From Euryarchaeota archaeon UBA24 (GTDB taxonomy: Archaea; Halobacteriota; Halobacteria; Halobacteriales; Hikarchaeaceae): DNA of 46,132 bases. The notes under the pieces are model-generated. The model had not been told where the DNA came from, ran no database searches, and saw nothing but the letters and a program-made list of their open reading frames with translations. Both the position numbers and the translations under genes were made by a program. The stretch is from contig DASO01000004.1 of assembly GCA_002503845.1 (NCBI GenBank), positions 52,211-98,342 on the forward strand. The letters are read 5' to 3'. Positions within the stretch are counted from its first letter, which is position 1. Every line of letters begins with the position of its first letter. This document shows, in pieces, positions 27,494 through 35,819 of this stretch.

Positions 27494-28042
27494 TTAATCG
27501 TCCAGTGAAGACATATCAGAGAATATTTCTCTCGCCTTGATCATTTTTGGAAGGGTGTTGAAAATACAGTAAGGATTGGAAGGATTTTTTGAAAAGTAAT
27601 CGTGATGATACTCCTCAGCTTCGTAAAAAATAGATAATTCAGATATTTCAGTTACGATTGGATTATCATACGCATTTTGTTCAGTTAATGAATTTACATA
27701 AGATTCTGCTGCTGACTTTTGAGTGGAGTTGTGATAGAAAATTGCAGATCTATATTGAGATCCAACGTCGGGTCCCTGTTGATTGAGTTGAGTGGGGTCA
27801 TGTATGGCAAAGAAAATTTCAAGGAGATTTTCATATGAAAATGAGTTGGGATCATAGGAGAGCTGTACGGCTTCTGCGTGGCCAGTTTGTCCAGAACAGA
27901 CTTCATTATAGGTAGGATTTGTAGTCTCTCCTCCGCAGTATCCGGGTTTGACCGGGCCGATCGTTTTAAATTGAGAGAATGCAGCCTCGATGCACCAGAA
28001 ACATCCGCCAGCAAAAGTGGCACGCAGAAATTTTTCAGACAT
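27494..28042 (-). CDS. msrA: Peptide methionine-S-sulfoxide reductase MsrA
   Basis: 182 residues. The catalytic motif GGCFWC (Cys14 as nucleophile) lies at the N-terminus, followed by GYCGGETTNPTYNEVCSGQTGHAEAVQ and the substrate pocket EAEEYHHDYFSKNP. MsrA reduces S-methionine sulfoxide in proteins using thioredoxin-type reductants. A possible resolving Cys is at NPYC near the C-terminus. All key residues are intact. Confidence 0.96.
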   Translation of the reverse strand: MSEKFLRATFAGGCFWCIEAAFSQFKTIGPVKPGYCGGETTNPTYNEVCSGQTGHAEAVQLSYDPNSFSYENLLEIFFAIHDPTQLNQQGPDVGSQYRSAIFYHNSTQKSAAESYVNSLTEQNAYDNPIVTEISELSIFYEAEEYHHDYFSKNPSNPYCIFNTLPKMIKAREIFSDMSSLDD

Positions 28043-28200
28043 GGTTGGTAGATCGCGATGTAAAGATATGTACTAAATGGTTTAGATAAAATAAATGGAG
28101 GAAAATCACGGGTTGCAGGTTTTTGCTTTTAGAGATGGGTGACACATGTCTTACCGTTTAGAAGCATATATTCGTCTATTGTCGGTTTGATCATCGACAG

Positions 28201-28210
28201 TTACATATAG
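28201..28210 (+). promoter_or_regulatory. TATA box of the first class II aldolase gene
   Basis: TTACATATAG, centred about 26 nt upstream of the ATG at 28232. The spacing predicts a leaderless mRNA and is the reason for choosing the ATG at 28232 over the TTG codons at 28223 and 28226. Confidence 0.45.
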
Positions 28211-28231
28211 AAGAACGTTGACTTGTTGGCT

Positions 28232-29011
28232 ATGACTCAAACGGTGACTGGGAAATCCCAAATAACGACTCAATTGACTATAAGCGAACTGAACGCTGCA
28301 AAAAAAGAAGTTTCGGATGCATGTAACGTGGTGGCTGCGGCAGGATTGGCCGAACTATACACAGGACATGTATCATGTAGAATTGGAGATATTGCTCTAA
28401 TGCCTGCACATCTTCATCATGATGGAAAAGGAATGGAATCTATGACACCAGATCAGATAGTTGCAGTTGATTTGAAAACTGGAGAACAGAATCCAAAGAA
28501 TTTGGAGCTACCCGAAGAAGACACAATTCATACTAGTATATTTGCAGTTCGAGAAGATGTGAAGAGTTGTGTGCATGCACATCCGATTCACGCTACTGCA
28601 TTGAGTATGTCTAGCTCTGCTTTGATTCCAGCTTCAATACGGGCTGTTCGACTGGGAGAAGTCCCCGTACATGATGCAGGCCCAATGTTGATTGAAGCAA
28701 ATGCACCAGATGTGGTCGCACAGGGAGAAGCGGTAGCAGAGAGTTTGGGAGATGCTTCGGCACTATTACTACGAGGACATGGAGTAGTAACAGTAGGGAG
28801 AACGGTTGCAGAAGCAGTGAGTAATTTATTCATACTGGAAAGGGCAGCCCATCTCCAAATACTGGCAAACATGGCAGGCGGGGTTGTTGCATATGAAGGG
28901 AATCCGTATGAAATTGCGAACCACCCAGAAAACCATCCTGAGTTACAAGGGAGCCCAGAAAAACCGAGTGAAGATGCGTACAAATTCTTAAGAAATCAGT
29001 GTTTTAAATAG
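28232..29011 (+). CDS. Class II aldolase/adducin-family protein (copy 1)
   Basis: 259 residues. Family features: GHVSCRIGD near the N-terminus, the zinc motif HAHP (in CVHAHPIHATAL) and the third His in [10 protein letters not shown]. The [10 protein letters not shown] segment supplies the Glu that acts as catalytic acid in fuculose- and ribulose-phosphate aldolases. The phosphate-binding loop of sugar-phosphate aldolases is not obvious, so substrate is open (aldol cleavage, decarboxylation or epimerisation are all known). It is highly similar to the gene at 40647-41366 over the whole length, including the C-terminal KPSED-YKFLRNQ, with an N-terminal extension of about 20 residues. Confidence 0.85.
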   Translation: MTQTVTGKSQITTQLTISELNAAKKEVSDACNVVAAAGLAELYTGHVSCRIGDIALMPAHLHHDGKGMESMTPDQIVAVDLKTGEQNPKNLELPEEDTIHTSIFAVREDVKSCVHAHPIHATALSMSSSALIPASIRAVRLGEVPVHDAGPMLIEANAPDVVAQGEAVAESLGDASALLLRGHGVVTVGRTVAEAVSNLFILERAAHLQILANMAGGVVAYEGNPYEIANHPENHPELQGSPEKPSEDAYKFLRNQCFK

Positions 29012-29067
29012 GGATAAAATTTATTTGGAATTGAGATTTTGTTTTATCAAAATAGCCAGGGCAATAA

Positions 29068-29142
29068 TGGGCCCGACCGGATTTGAACCGGTGACGAATC
29101 GGTTATGAGCCGATCTCTCTAACCTGGCTGAGATACGGGCCC
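29068..29142 (-). tRNA. tRNA with anticodon CAT (elongator Met or Ile2)
   Basis: A 75-nt cloverleaf on the minus strand. Acceptor GGGCCCG pairs with CGGGCCC, discriminator A, anticodon stem ATCGG/CCGAT with loop CTCATAA. The G1-C72 pair and lack of three G-C pairs in the anticodon stem exclude the initiator. The GGGCC acceptor with A73 resembles archaeal tRNA-Ile, so it may be tRNA-Ile2 (C34 modified to agmatidine, reading AUA) rather than elongator Met. Confidence 0.9.
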
Positions 29143-29184
29143 GATAGATATCAAGAGGTGGCTGATTATTATAATGGCTTCGAA

Positions 29185-29628
29185 CTAGTGGGGATGGGAA
29201 TGGCCCTCGTGTGAATGTGAATGGCCCCCGATGATAAACTCAGAAGCATCTCGAATGCCTTCTGCAAACTCAAGAGCTCTCTTGTCAAGTTCAGAAATTT
29301 CCATATGGTTTTGGTTCGATAAAATCTGCTCTAGTATTTCGATCCAAAGTGAATAATACACCCAGTCTGTTTCGTTCTGCAGATGGGAGGGGTCCGTTTT
29401 TTCAATTCTTTGGATCAACAATTCTTGGAAGTCGTCCCATGGGAAAAGATTGCTCTCATGTAATGTCACCACCATGCCAAAAATACTAGCCTGCCAGGGT
29501 TCCGAGAATAGGGGGCTTCCGCTGGGTGTCTGGGGAAATCCCCCCAGATTTGAAAGTTTACTTAGGATTTCTTCTGCGTGTTTTTGTAGAGTTAAAGGAG
29601 TAGAAGATGACATAATAGAGAATCCCAT
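29185..29628 (-). CDS. Nitrile hydratase accessory protein with His-rich tail
   Basis: 147 residues. The stretch PLFSEPWQASIFGMVVTLHE followed by FPWDDFQELLIQRI matches the nitrile hydratase accessory (activator) family, whose fold resembles the N-terminal domain of the beta subunit. Members load the metal and help oxidise the alpha-subunit cysteines. The C-terminal HSHSHEGHSHPH is a metal-binding tail fitting a cobalt-delivery role. The start overlaps the alpha-subunit stop (TAATG), so translation is coupled. It is too short and lacks the SH3-like domain to be a beta subunit. Confidence 0.82.
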   Translation of the reverse strand: MGFSIMSSSTPLTLQKHAEEILSKLSNLGGFPQTPSGSPLFSEPWQASIFGMVVTLHESNLFPWDDFQELLIQRIEKTDPSHLQNETDWVYYSLWIEILEQILSNQNHMEISELDKRALEFAEGIRDASEFIIGGHSHSHEGHSHPH

Positions 29629-30227
29629 TAAGTTACCACGATTTGAGAAACTCCAATCATGGAATCTCGAGTTACGATGGCGGCAAGTTCTGACTCGGTT
29701 AAAGATTCAGTTCCAGATGGCCGTTGGGGGAGAACCATATACCTGATATCGGCACTAGAGTCGTGGACTTTGACTTCTATGTCCCCATCTAGATCTAGTC
29801 CAAATTCCCGGAGTACAGATCGCGGTTCAAGAACGGTTCGTGCGCGGTATTCAGGGGATTTGTACCAAGTGGGCGGCAACCCTAACACAGACCAAGGGTA
29901 GCAGGAACAAAGGGTACAAACGACAACGTTGTGGACCTTGTCCGTATTTTCAACCACTTGTACATGTTGAGATCCCATTTCGAAATTGAATTCTCCAATA
30001 GCAGACACAGGGTCTGTTAAAAGTCTCTCTTTGAAATCTGCATCCACCCATGCTCTAGCAACAATTTTTGCTCCATTTTGAGGACCAATATTGTGTTCGT
30101 AGGCAGAGATTGCCGCATCTATTGCCTCATGAGAAAGTAGACCTTTTTCTACTAATAAAGATTGTAATGCTCGTACCCTAGATTTGGGGTCTTGTATTTC
30201 TTGATCGTTTTTAGGTTCAAGGGACAT
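29628..30227 (-). CDS. Nitrile hydratase alpha subunit, cobalt type
   Basis: 199 residues from the ATG at 30227 (a GTG at 30242 adds 5). The metal-binding claw VCTLCSC (Cys104, Cys107, Cys109) is followed by the signature CYPWSVLGLPPTWYKSPEYR and PRSVLREFG. Thr in the claw (CTLC) marks the cobalt type; iron enzymes have Ser. Two of the cysteines become sulfinic/sulfenic acids. The enzyme hydrates nitriles to amides in the cytoplasm; thiocyanate hydrolase gamma has the same fold. The usual beta subunit is not in the window. It follows an LLM oxidoreductase by 50 nt and is coupled to its accessory protein. Confidence 0.9.
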   Translation of the reverse strand: MSLEPKNDQEIQDPKSRVRALQSLLVEKGLLSHEAIDAAISAYEHNIGPQNGAKIVARAWVDADFKERLLTDPVSAIGEFNFEMGSQHVQVVENTDKVHNVVVCTLCSCYPWSVLGLPPTWYKSPEYRARTVLEPRSVLREFGLDLDGDIEVKVHDSSADIRYMVLPQRPSGTESLTESELAAIVTRDSMIGVSQIVVT

Positions 30228-30277
30228 GTGTACTATCACCAATAGATAAGAATGGAAGGGACCTATCTTTATCGGTG

Positions 30278-31345
30278 CTAGAGGGATGGTAAAACATCTT
30301 GAGAAAGTGTTTTGATGGATTGGGAATAGTCAGGTCCAAGTTTAGCTAAGACGACTTGTTTTAGTTGCTGTGTTTCGAACGAATTAAAGCATTGGGCGAG
30401 GCCTTCGATGCAAGCGTCTGCATCGCCAGCAATGAATGTGGCATTGACCATTTCTTCGGTGACTAATTTAGCCGCTTCTTGGATGGTGGCACCTTCATTG
30501 AAAGTATCGTATATTTTAATTACATTTTCCGGTTTGACACCTACAGATTGGAAATCGGAATCAGAAAAACCAGTCTTTTTGAGAGTCATGAGTGCGTGTG
30601 CTACGTAGGGTTTTGGAAATTCCATGGCCGCCTTATGGTCAGGGTCAACGGAGACATTTATTTCGGCCAAAAGTAGGGGGTCTACATTTCTATCGGAGGG
30701 TTCTTTTGGATTTAATTTAGCGTATAGTTCGTTTATTTTTCCTGCACGGAGTAGGGGGAGATACATACCGCCTAAAAGAACCCCATTCATGTATTTTCTA
30801 GCAACTTCCATCGCCATGTCACCATACCCACCTAGATAAAATTTGATAGGTGCTTGGGGAGAAAACCTCATTTGCATTTTTCCTTTTTCTTGTAGATTAA
30901 AATAGCTAGTAAGTAGGGGATAATCGCTGAAATTGATTTTTGTTCCATTTAAAAGTTGATTAACGCAAGTGACTGTCTCTGACAACATAGAGTAAGGGGA
31001 GGGAGTAGATACTTCCTTTCCTGTTTGTGCAATGCTGCCTCTTCCGATCCCAACACTGACTTCACGTCCATCGGTTAATTCGGTTAGAGATGCTAAGATA
31101 TCTGCAAAATCGATAGGATTCCTATAAAATGGGACTGTTACCGCAGTTCCAATTTTGATAGGGACCTTAGTCGCTATGGCTGTTAAAACAACGTAGAGAT
31201 TTCGGTACCCTAGGTTATCATTTACCCATATTTGAGAAAAATTTTCCCCGGCAGAAAGCTCAGCTAATTCGATTATTTGAGGGATTTTATATTGGTTCGC
31301 TATGTGGGTCGTGAATTGGAGTCCAAGTTCCCCGTTAAAGGTCAT
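30278..31345 (-). CDS. LLM-class flavin/F420-dependent oxidoreductase
   Basis: 355 residues with the luciferase-like TIM-barrel layout: N-terminal GELGLQFTTH, FSQIWVNDNLGYRN, IKIGTAVTVPFYRNP, and the LTDGREVSVGIGRGS pattern typical of F420-binding members. Such enzymes oxidise or reduce small organics with F420 or FMN. Whether this one uses F420 cannot be settled, but haloarchaea make F420. It lies 50 nt upstream of the nitrile hydratase alpha gene on the same strand, so the two may work in one pathway. A TATA box (31371-31377, minus) predicts a leaderless transcript. Confidence 0.83.
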   Translation of the reverse strand: MTFNGELGLQFTTHIANQYKIPQIIELAELSAGENFSQIWVNDNLGYRNLYVVLTAIATKVPIKIGTAVTVPFYRNPIDFADILASLTELTDGREVSVGIGRGSIAQTGKEVSTPSPYSMLSETVTCVNQLLNGTKINFSDYPLLTSYFNLQEKGKMQMRFSPQAPIKFYLGGYGDMAMEVARKYMNGVLLGGMYLPLLRAGKINELYAKLNPKEPSDRNVDPLLLAEINVSVDPDHKAAMEFPKPYVAHALMTLKKTGFSDSDFQSVGVKPENVIKIYDTFNEGATIQEAAKLVTEEMVNATFIAGDADACIEGLAQCFNSFETQQLKQVVLAKLGPDYSQSIKTLSQDVLPSL

Positions 31346-31370
31346 ATAATTAGAGGTTGTGCTACGACGC

Positions 31371-31405
31371 TATAAAATGATGTGTCAATGCAAGTTTTAA
31401 TATAA
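31371..31405. promoter_or_regulatory. Back-to-back promoters for the LLM/nitrile hydratase and dehydrogenase/LLM units
   Basis: On the minus strand TTTTATA (31377-31371) lies about 29 nt before the ATG at 31345. On the plus strand TTTAATATAA (31396-31405) lies about 27 nt before the ATG at 31427. The two leaderless divergent promoters are only about 20 nt apart and could share control. Confidence 0.5.
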
Positions 31406-31426
31406 GGTAGGTAGTAGAGTAATGCG

Positions 31427-32509
31427 ATGAAAGTTATTGTTACAGAAAGAAGATTTCCTAAAATTGATCCATATAAGGAATCGGTTGAAAGTGCAGGGGG
31501 TACAGTGGTATATGGAGATTTTAAGACTGAGGAAGATCTTATAGAAGGTTTAAAAGATGCCACAGTAGTGGTCACGTTCAAAGCTCCAATCACTCGAAAG
31601 GTAATAGAATCATTGGAAAATTGCAGACTCATACTTAGAAATGGGGCGGGTTTTGACAATGTAGATATCAGAGCGGCAAATGAGCAAGGGATTCCAGTTT
31701 CGTCTATGAGAGGCTATGTGAATGACGAACTATCGGAGCATGTGATCGCACTGATGCTGGCTGCGGCTAGGGACATACCGTATGCAGATAAATCAATGAG
31801 AGACAATAATGGATGGGGAGATAGAAGAAATGTAAACTATATGGGGCATGGAACGTTTGGGGTTGTTGGATTGGGAGAGATTGGGAGAACCACAGTTCCC
31901 AAGGCGAAGGCACTGGGAATGAAAGTTATTGGGTATGACCCATATGTTGGAAAAGATATTTTTGAATTGCTGGAGATAGAGAGAGTTGGATTTAAAGAGT
32001 TAATTGAACGGTCCGATTGTGTAAGTGTAAATTGTCAGCTTACAGCAGAAACGCATCACATGTTTTCAACGGAAGAATTTAAAAGTATGAAAAATACTGC
32101 AGTCATAGTTAACACAGCCCGCGGGCCGATCATTGATGAGCAAGCACTGGTTGATGCAGTCAATAATGGAGAGATCTATTCAGCGGGTTTGGATGTATTT
32201 GAAACAGAACCTCCCGAGAATACTCCCGCTTTGAGTTGTGAAAGAATAGTGTGTTCACCCCATCATGGGGCCACAACGCCTACAGGGGAAGAGAGATGTA
32301 TAACATGGGGTAATGAAGAAATTGTGAGAGCATTGAAAGGAGAAGCTTTAGAGATGGTAGTTAATCCAGAGGCACTATGGTACCAAGAAGGAAAATTATT
32401 CAGTCCAGAGGGAGAAAACTGGTCCAATGCGAGATTGGGATCATATCGCGACGAAGAGGTCAATACGAGTCTCAGGAGAGGCTTTGAAAAAGAAGAAGTT
32501 AAAAATTAG
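31427..32509 (+). CDS. D-isomer 2-hydroxyacid dehydrogenase (CtBP/SerA-like)
   Basis: 360 residues. The NAD(P)-binding motif GVVGLGEIGRTTVPKAKALG and the catalytic triad Arg (NTARGPIIDEQAL), Glu (DVFETEPPENTP) and His (SPHHGATT) are all in place. It lacks the C-terminal ACT/ASB domains of long SerA, and the tail after the His is a short charged extension. Substrates in this family include phosphoglycerate, glyoxylate, formate and other 2-oxoacids; here the substrate is open. A second LLM gene follows after 41 nt, so an operon is likely. Confidence 0.87.
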   Translation: MKVIVTERRFPKIDPYKESVESAGGTVVYGDFKTEEDLIEGLKDATVVVTFKAPITRKVIESLENCRLILRNGAGFDNVDIRAANEQGIPVSSMRGYVNDELSEHVIALMLAAARDIPYADKSMRDNNGWGDRRNVNYMGHGTFGVVGLGEIGRTTVPKAKALGMKVIGYDPYVGKDIFELLEIERVGFKELIERSDCVSVNCQLTAETHHMFSTEEFKSMKNTAVIVNTARGPIIDEQALVDAVNNGEIYSAGLDVFETEPPENTPALSCERIVCSPHHGATTPTGEERCITWGNEEIVRALKGEALEMVVNPEALWYQEGKLFSPEGENWSNARLGSYRDEEVNTSLRRGFEKEEVKN

Positions 32510-32550
32510 TTTAATGAAAGGATGATCAGAAAAGATTTGGTCGAATACAT

Positions 32551-33531
32551 ATGAAAAAGAAAATAAAGTTTGGATTTTTGATTCCACATTTTGGAAGCAT
32601 AGCATCGTCGGAGAAAATAACTAGTACGTGTAAACTAGCGGAAGAGTATAATTTTGATTCTGCGTGGGCTCGAGATCATTTGGTATTTGGACCTCACGCC
32701 CATGAAGATTCAGATAAAACATTTTTAGAACCATTTACTGTTTTGGGCCATGTTGCCTCGGTGGCGAAGAAATTGGAATTGGGAACGGCCGTCATTAACC
32801 CACAAAGGCATCCGGTTCATTTGGCACAACAATGGGCTTCGCTAGACTATCTATGCGACGCAGGTGTTATTTGTGGAATAGGAACGGGCAGCTATCCACG
32901 GGAATTCTTGGAGCGCCCGTTTGATAACCGGGAGCAATTAGTAAAAGAAAATGTGGAGATAATGAGATCTATTTGGACAGGAGAAAGTACAGAATATAAA
33001 GGAGAAATTTTTGATATTGAATATGCAGAAATATATCCAAGACCAAAGAAATCCATTCCAATTTGGTCAGGAGGATCCACCCCTGCATCTCCCAATCGGG
33101 CTGTAGAATATTGTGATGGGTGGTTGCCAGGTAGAATAAATCTGAAGACGTGGGATATTGCTGTAAGATCTATGCAGAAGAAAGCAGACGGCATGGGACG
33201 GAAGATGCCAACACTAGGAGTAATACCTGATGTAAGTCCTGCTAAAGACATGAAAACTGCTGTGGAGATGGCAGATATAGATAATTTATTGAAACTTGCA
33301 AATAAGAGAAAATACTGGAAACGTCCAGAAAAAGGATCTTTTGAAACTGTAGAAGATTTGGAAGGGTTGGTCATGGCAGGAACTTCAGAAGACATCGTTC
33401 AAGAAATATCAAAATATGTAGATCACGAAATAGGAATTGACCATATTGTATTCGATTTGCGTCAAAGATTCTCAGATATGGAATATTGCATCGAGACGAT
33501 TGGGGGAGAGGTAATTCCAGAGTTTAAATAA
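32551..33531 (+). CDS. LLM-class flavin-dependent oxidoreductase (second copy type)
   Basis: 326 residues. Luciferase-like barrel with FGFLIPHFG at the N-terminus, NFDSAWARDHLVFGP, LELGTAVINPQRHPVHLAQQWASLD, the CGIGTGSYPREF segment and SIPIWSGGSTPASPNRA. Relatives are predicted F420- or FMN-dependent oxidoreductases, including alkanal and epoxide-like oxidising enzymes. It is only distantly like the protein at 30278-31345. Same transcription unit as the 2-hydroxyacid dehydrogenase upstream. It converges with the flavoprotein gene 12 nt downstream. Confidence 0.86.
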   Translation: MKKKIKFGFLIPHFGSIASSEKITSTCKLAEEYNFDSAWARDHLVFGPHAHEDSDKTFLEPFTVLGHVASVAKKLELGTAVINPQRHPVHLAQQWASLDYLCDAGVICGIGTGSYPREFLERPFDNREQLVKENVEIMRSIWTGESTEYKGEIFDIEYAEIYPRPKKSIPIWSGGSTPASPNRAVEYCDGWLPGRINLKTWDIAVRSMQKKADGMGRKMPTLGVIPDVSPAKDMKTAVEMADIDNLLKLANKRKYWKRPEKGSFETVEDLEGLVMAGTSEDIVQEISKYVDHEIGIDHIVFDLRQRFSDMEYCIETIGGEVIPEFK

Positions 33532-33543
33532 TACATATTCTTG

Positions 33544-34467
33544 TTAAGAATCAGGATACTTTTTTGGAAATTCGCGTAGTTCGATATAGATGGCAATTCC
33601 AGTGTTTGCCCCTTCTCCAATTGCGACAGGGATCTGCTTATGGCCAGGGGTTATGTCCCCTACTGCATACACACCAGGAGTGGTGGTCAATCCATCTTTG
33701 TTCACTTTTATTTGTCCTTTTTTGTCGAGTTCACAGCCGAGATCTATAGCCAATTTATTGTTATATTCAGAACCATACATCGCAAATCCACCATGATACT
33801 CTCTCCGGATCCCATCTTCGAAAACTAACGCCTGGAGCCACCCATCAGAATTATTTTCGATGGACGAAATATCCTCTTTGATTATATCGATGGGGTGCGA
33901 TCGAAGTTGTTGATCTAAATTGCCATCCCAAGTTGGGTTTTCTCCCCGAAGAAGTAAATCGACTTCATCGGTGAAATTGAGCAAAGTCATAGCAACGTGC
34001 GCAGCGCTTGGTCCATATCCCATGACATATGTCGATTTGTCTTTGAACATGTGTGCGTCGCAATGTAGGCAATAATGGAGGCCCCTTCCAGTTCTAGGGA
34101 GAGGGGGTTTTGGAGGAACGTCTTTGAATCCTGTTGCGAGAACGACTCTACTTGCGGTGTGGGTTTCGGACTCGGTTTGCACTTGGAAGGAAATGGAATC
34201 GGAGGTGGAAAGGGGAGTTATACTAGTGACGAACTCTTTGAGATAGGTAACTCCATAATCCTGTAACTGTTCTATAGAAGTCGAGAGATATTCATTTCCA
34301 GAGACAGATTCGAGAACCCCAATAACATTATGAGTATTGCGCATCATAGCAGCGCGCCCCCCTCCGCGATTGATAATAGCAGTGTTGAATCCAAGGCGCG
34401 TTGTATACATGGCGGTGGACAGGCCCCCGGGGCCACCTCCAATGACGATGACATCGTAAACTGTCAT
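33544..34467 (-). CDS. Thioredoxin-reductase-like FAD/NAD(P) oxidoreductase
   Basis: 307 residues. FAD motif VIGGGPGGLSTAMYTTRLG at the N-terminus, a redox pair Cys133-Leu-His-Cys136 in HYCLHCDAHM, and the second FAD motif TPGVYAVGDITPGHKQIPVAIGEG at the C-terminus. In true thioredoxin reductase the pair is CxTC. The CLHC variant is a known sister group in haloarchaea, whose partner is unknown. The NAD(P) segment reads YVMGYGPSAAHVAMTLL, with GYGPSA in place of the usual GxGxxA/G, so dinucleotide binding could be altered. It follows an MFS gene by 51 nt on the same strand. Confidence 0.87.
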   Translation of the reverse strand: MTVYDVIVIGGGPGGLSTAMYTTRLGFNTAIINRGGGRAAMMRNTHNVIGVLESVSGNEYLSTSIEQLQDYGVTYLKEFVTSITPLSTSDSISFQVQTESETHTASRVVLATGFKDVPPKPPLPRTGRGLHYCLHCDAHMFKDKSTYVMGYGPSAAHVAMTLLNFTDEVDLLLRGENPTWDGNLDQQLRSHPIDIIKEDISSIENNSDGWLQALVFEDGIRREYHGGFAMYGSEYNNKLAIDLGCELDKKGQIKVNKDGLTTTPGVYAVGDITPGHKQIPVAIGEGANTGIAIYIELREFPKKYPDS

Positions 34468-34518
34468 TAGACAGGTATTAAGTAGATTGAGTAAGATATT
34501 AGAGTGATTCTATTTAGT

Positions 34519-35727
34519 TCAAAAAGATGACAAAGGAGAGGTTTTGGTGGACAGATAAGAGATGCAGATATATGCAAAACATAAGATGGCTGCACTAACA
34601 AACAAGATTGTGAATCCGTAATAAGCCAGGATCAAACCAAACAATATAGGCCCAATTACTTTTCCTAGTGGTTTACTGGTGTTCACGGCTGCAACAATTC
34701 CGCCTCTGTGTTTAGAGGTAGTAGAAGCTGCGACGGTGTCATTTAGAATGGGGATAAACAAAGAATCCGCAATGCCAAAGATGCCAACTAGAAAGAAAAT
34801 AGTCAAAATAGAATTGGAAAATGGAATTAATGCGATAGAAATTGCAGCAAGGGTTAGTGTAAGTCGGATTGCAACAGATTTTGAAAGATAAGAAACTAAA
34901 AAACCAGATAAAGGAGAACTAAAAATGCGAATGAAACCTCTAAACGACAAGACTGCACCTGCCATGAATGCACTGTAGCCTAGTGAAAAAACTATGAATA
35001 TAGGAAGGAAAGTGATTACAGTTGATTTTAACAAAGAACCAACTAGATGCCACCCAAAAAGGATCCGCAAATTGGGTTTGATTAATTCGTGCCGAATGGA
35101 AGACCAATAATTTTTGAAGGTGGAAAGTATGGCGGGGCTAGAATCTGGAGCGTGAGTTTCGGGGAGGGCGAAAAATATCAATAATGCTGCGGGAAGGGAA
35201 AGGGTGTATAGGAGAAATGGGTAATTCCAAGATATATCTGCTAGAAATCCTGCAATAGGAGGGATGGAAAGGACAGCCATACCATGGAATGAACCACGTA
35301 GTCCTTGGACCGTAGATCCCATGTGGCCCTTATATAGATCGCCTAAAATGGTTACTGCAAGAGGACTTAAACTAGCAAATCCGATTCCTTGGAGTGTTCT
35401 TAAAATAAGCAGATATAGAAACGAATCTACAAAAGCTATTGAAGTTCCAGACACGCCGAAAATGATTAAACCGATCAGCGTGAGTTTTCTGCGCCCGTAT
35501 ACATCTGCGAGAACTCCAATAATGGGAATTGAAACCAAAGCTGAAAAGAAAAATACAGACATGACTAATCCAATTTGTTGTTCGGGGATATCCAAAGATT
35601 GCATCAAAATTGGGAGTGCAGGGGATACGAGTTGGCCCCCGAGTACTCCAATGGCAGATACTAATAAAATAGATAAAAGAGTAGAATCGATTTTTGGGAT
35701 AGCAGATTGTCTGTTGGAAGATCCCAT
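34519..35727 (-). CDS. MFS transporter (drug-efflux type)
   Basis: 402 residues with 12 hydrophobic segments. The loop after helix 2 reads IPIIGVLADVYGRRKLTLIGL, the canonical MFS motif A, and helix 5 carries LRGSFHGMAVLSIPPIAGFLADI, similar to motif C of antiporters. It probably exports small organic compounds; the substrate is unknown. It starts about 25 nt after a TATA-like element and may be cotranscribed with the flavoprotein gene. Confidence 0.88.
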   Translation of the reverse strand: MGSSNRQSAIPKIDSTLLSILLVSAIGVLGGQLVSPALPILMQSLDIPEQQIGLVMSVFFFSALVSIPIIGVLADVYGRRKLTLIGLIIFGVSGTSIAFVDSFLYLLILRTLQGIGFASLSPLAVTILGDLYKGHMGSTVQGLRGSFHGMAVLSIPPIAGFLADISWNYPFLLYTLSLPAALLIFFALPETHAPDSSPAILSTFKNYWSSIRHELIKPNLRILFGWHLVGSLLKSTVITFLPIFIVFSLGYSAFMAGAVLSFRGFIRIFSSPLSGFLVSYLSKSVAIRLTLTLAAISIALIPFSNSILTIFFLVGIFGIADSLFIPILNDTVAASTTSKHRGGIVAAVNTSKPLGKVIGPILFGLILAYYGFTILFVSAAILCFAYICISYLSTKTSPLSSF

Positions 35728-35790
35728 TTATTTTTATCGGCTTTCAGGATGAATAAAAGTTTTTTAAGGCACATTGAAAATGCGAAAATA

Positions 35791-35798
35791 TTTTAAAT
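35791..35798 (+). promoter_or_regulatory. TATA box of the His-rich membrane protein gene
   Basis: TTTTAAAT, centred about 26 nt before the ATG at 35820, which predicts a leaderless transcript. Confidence 0.5.
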
Positions 35799-35819
35799 GA
35801 GTGATGTGACCCACCAAAT

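Noticed and set aside
28588..28983. 131-residue minus-strand frame
   Set aside because: Antisense shadow of the class II aldolase; the same shadow appears opposite copy 2 at 40955-41200 because the two genes are duplicates.
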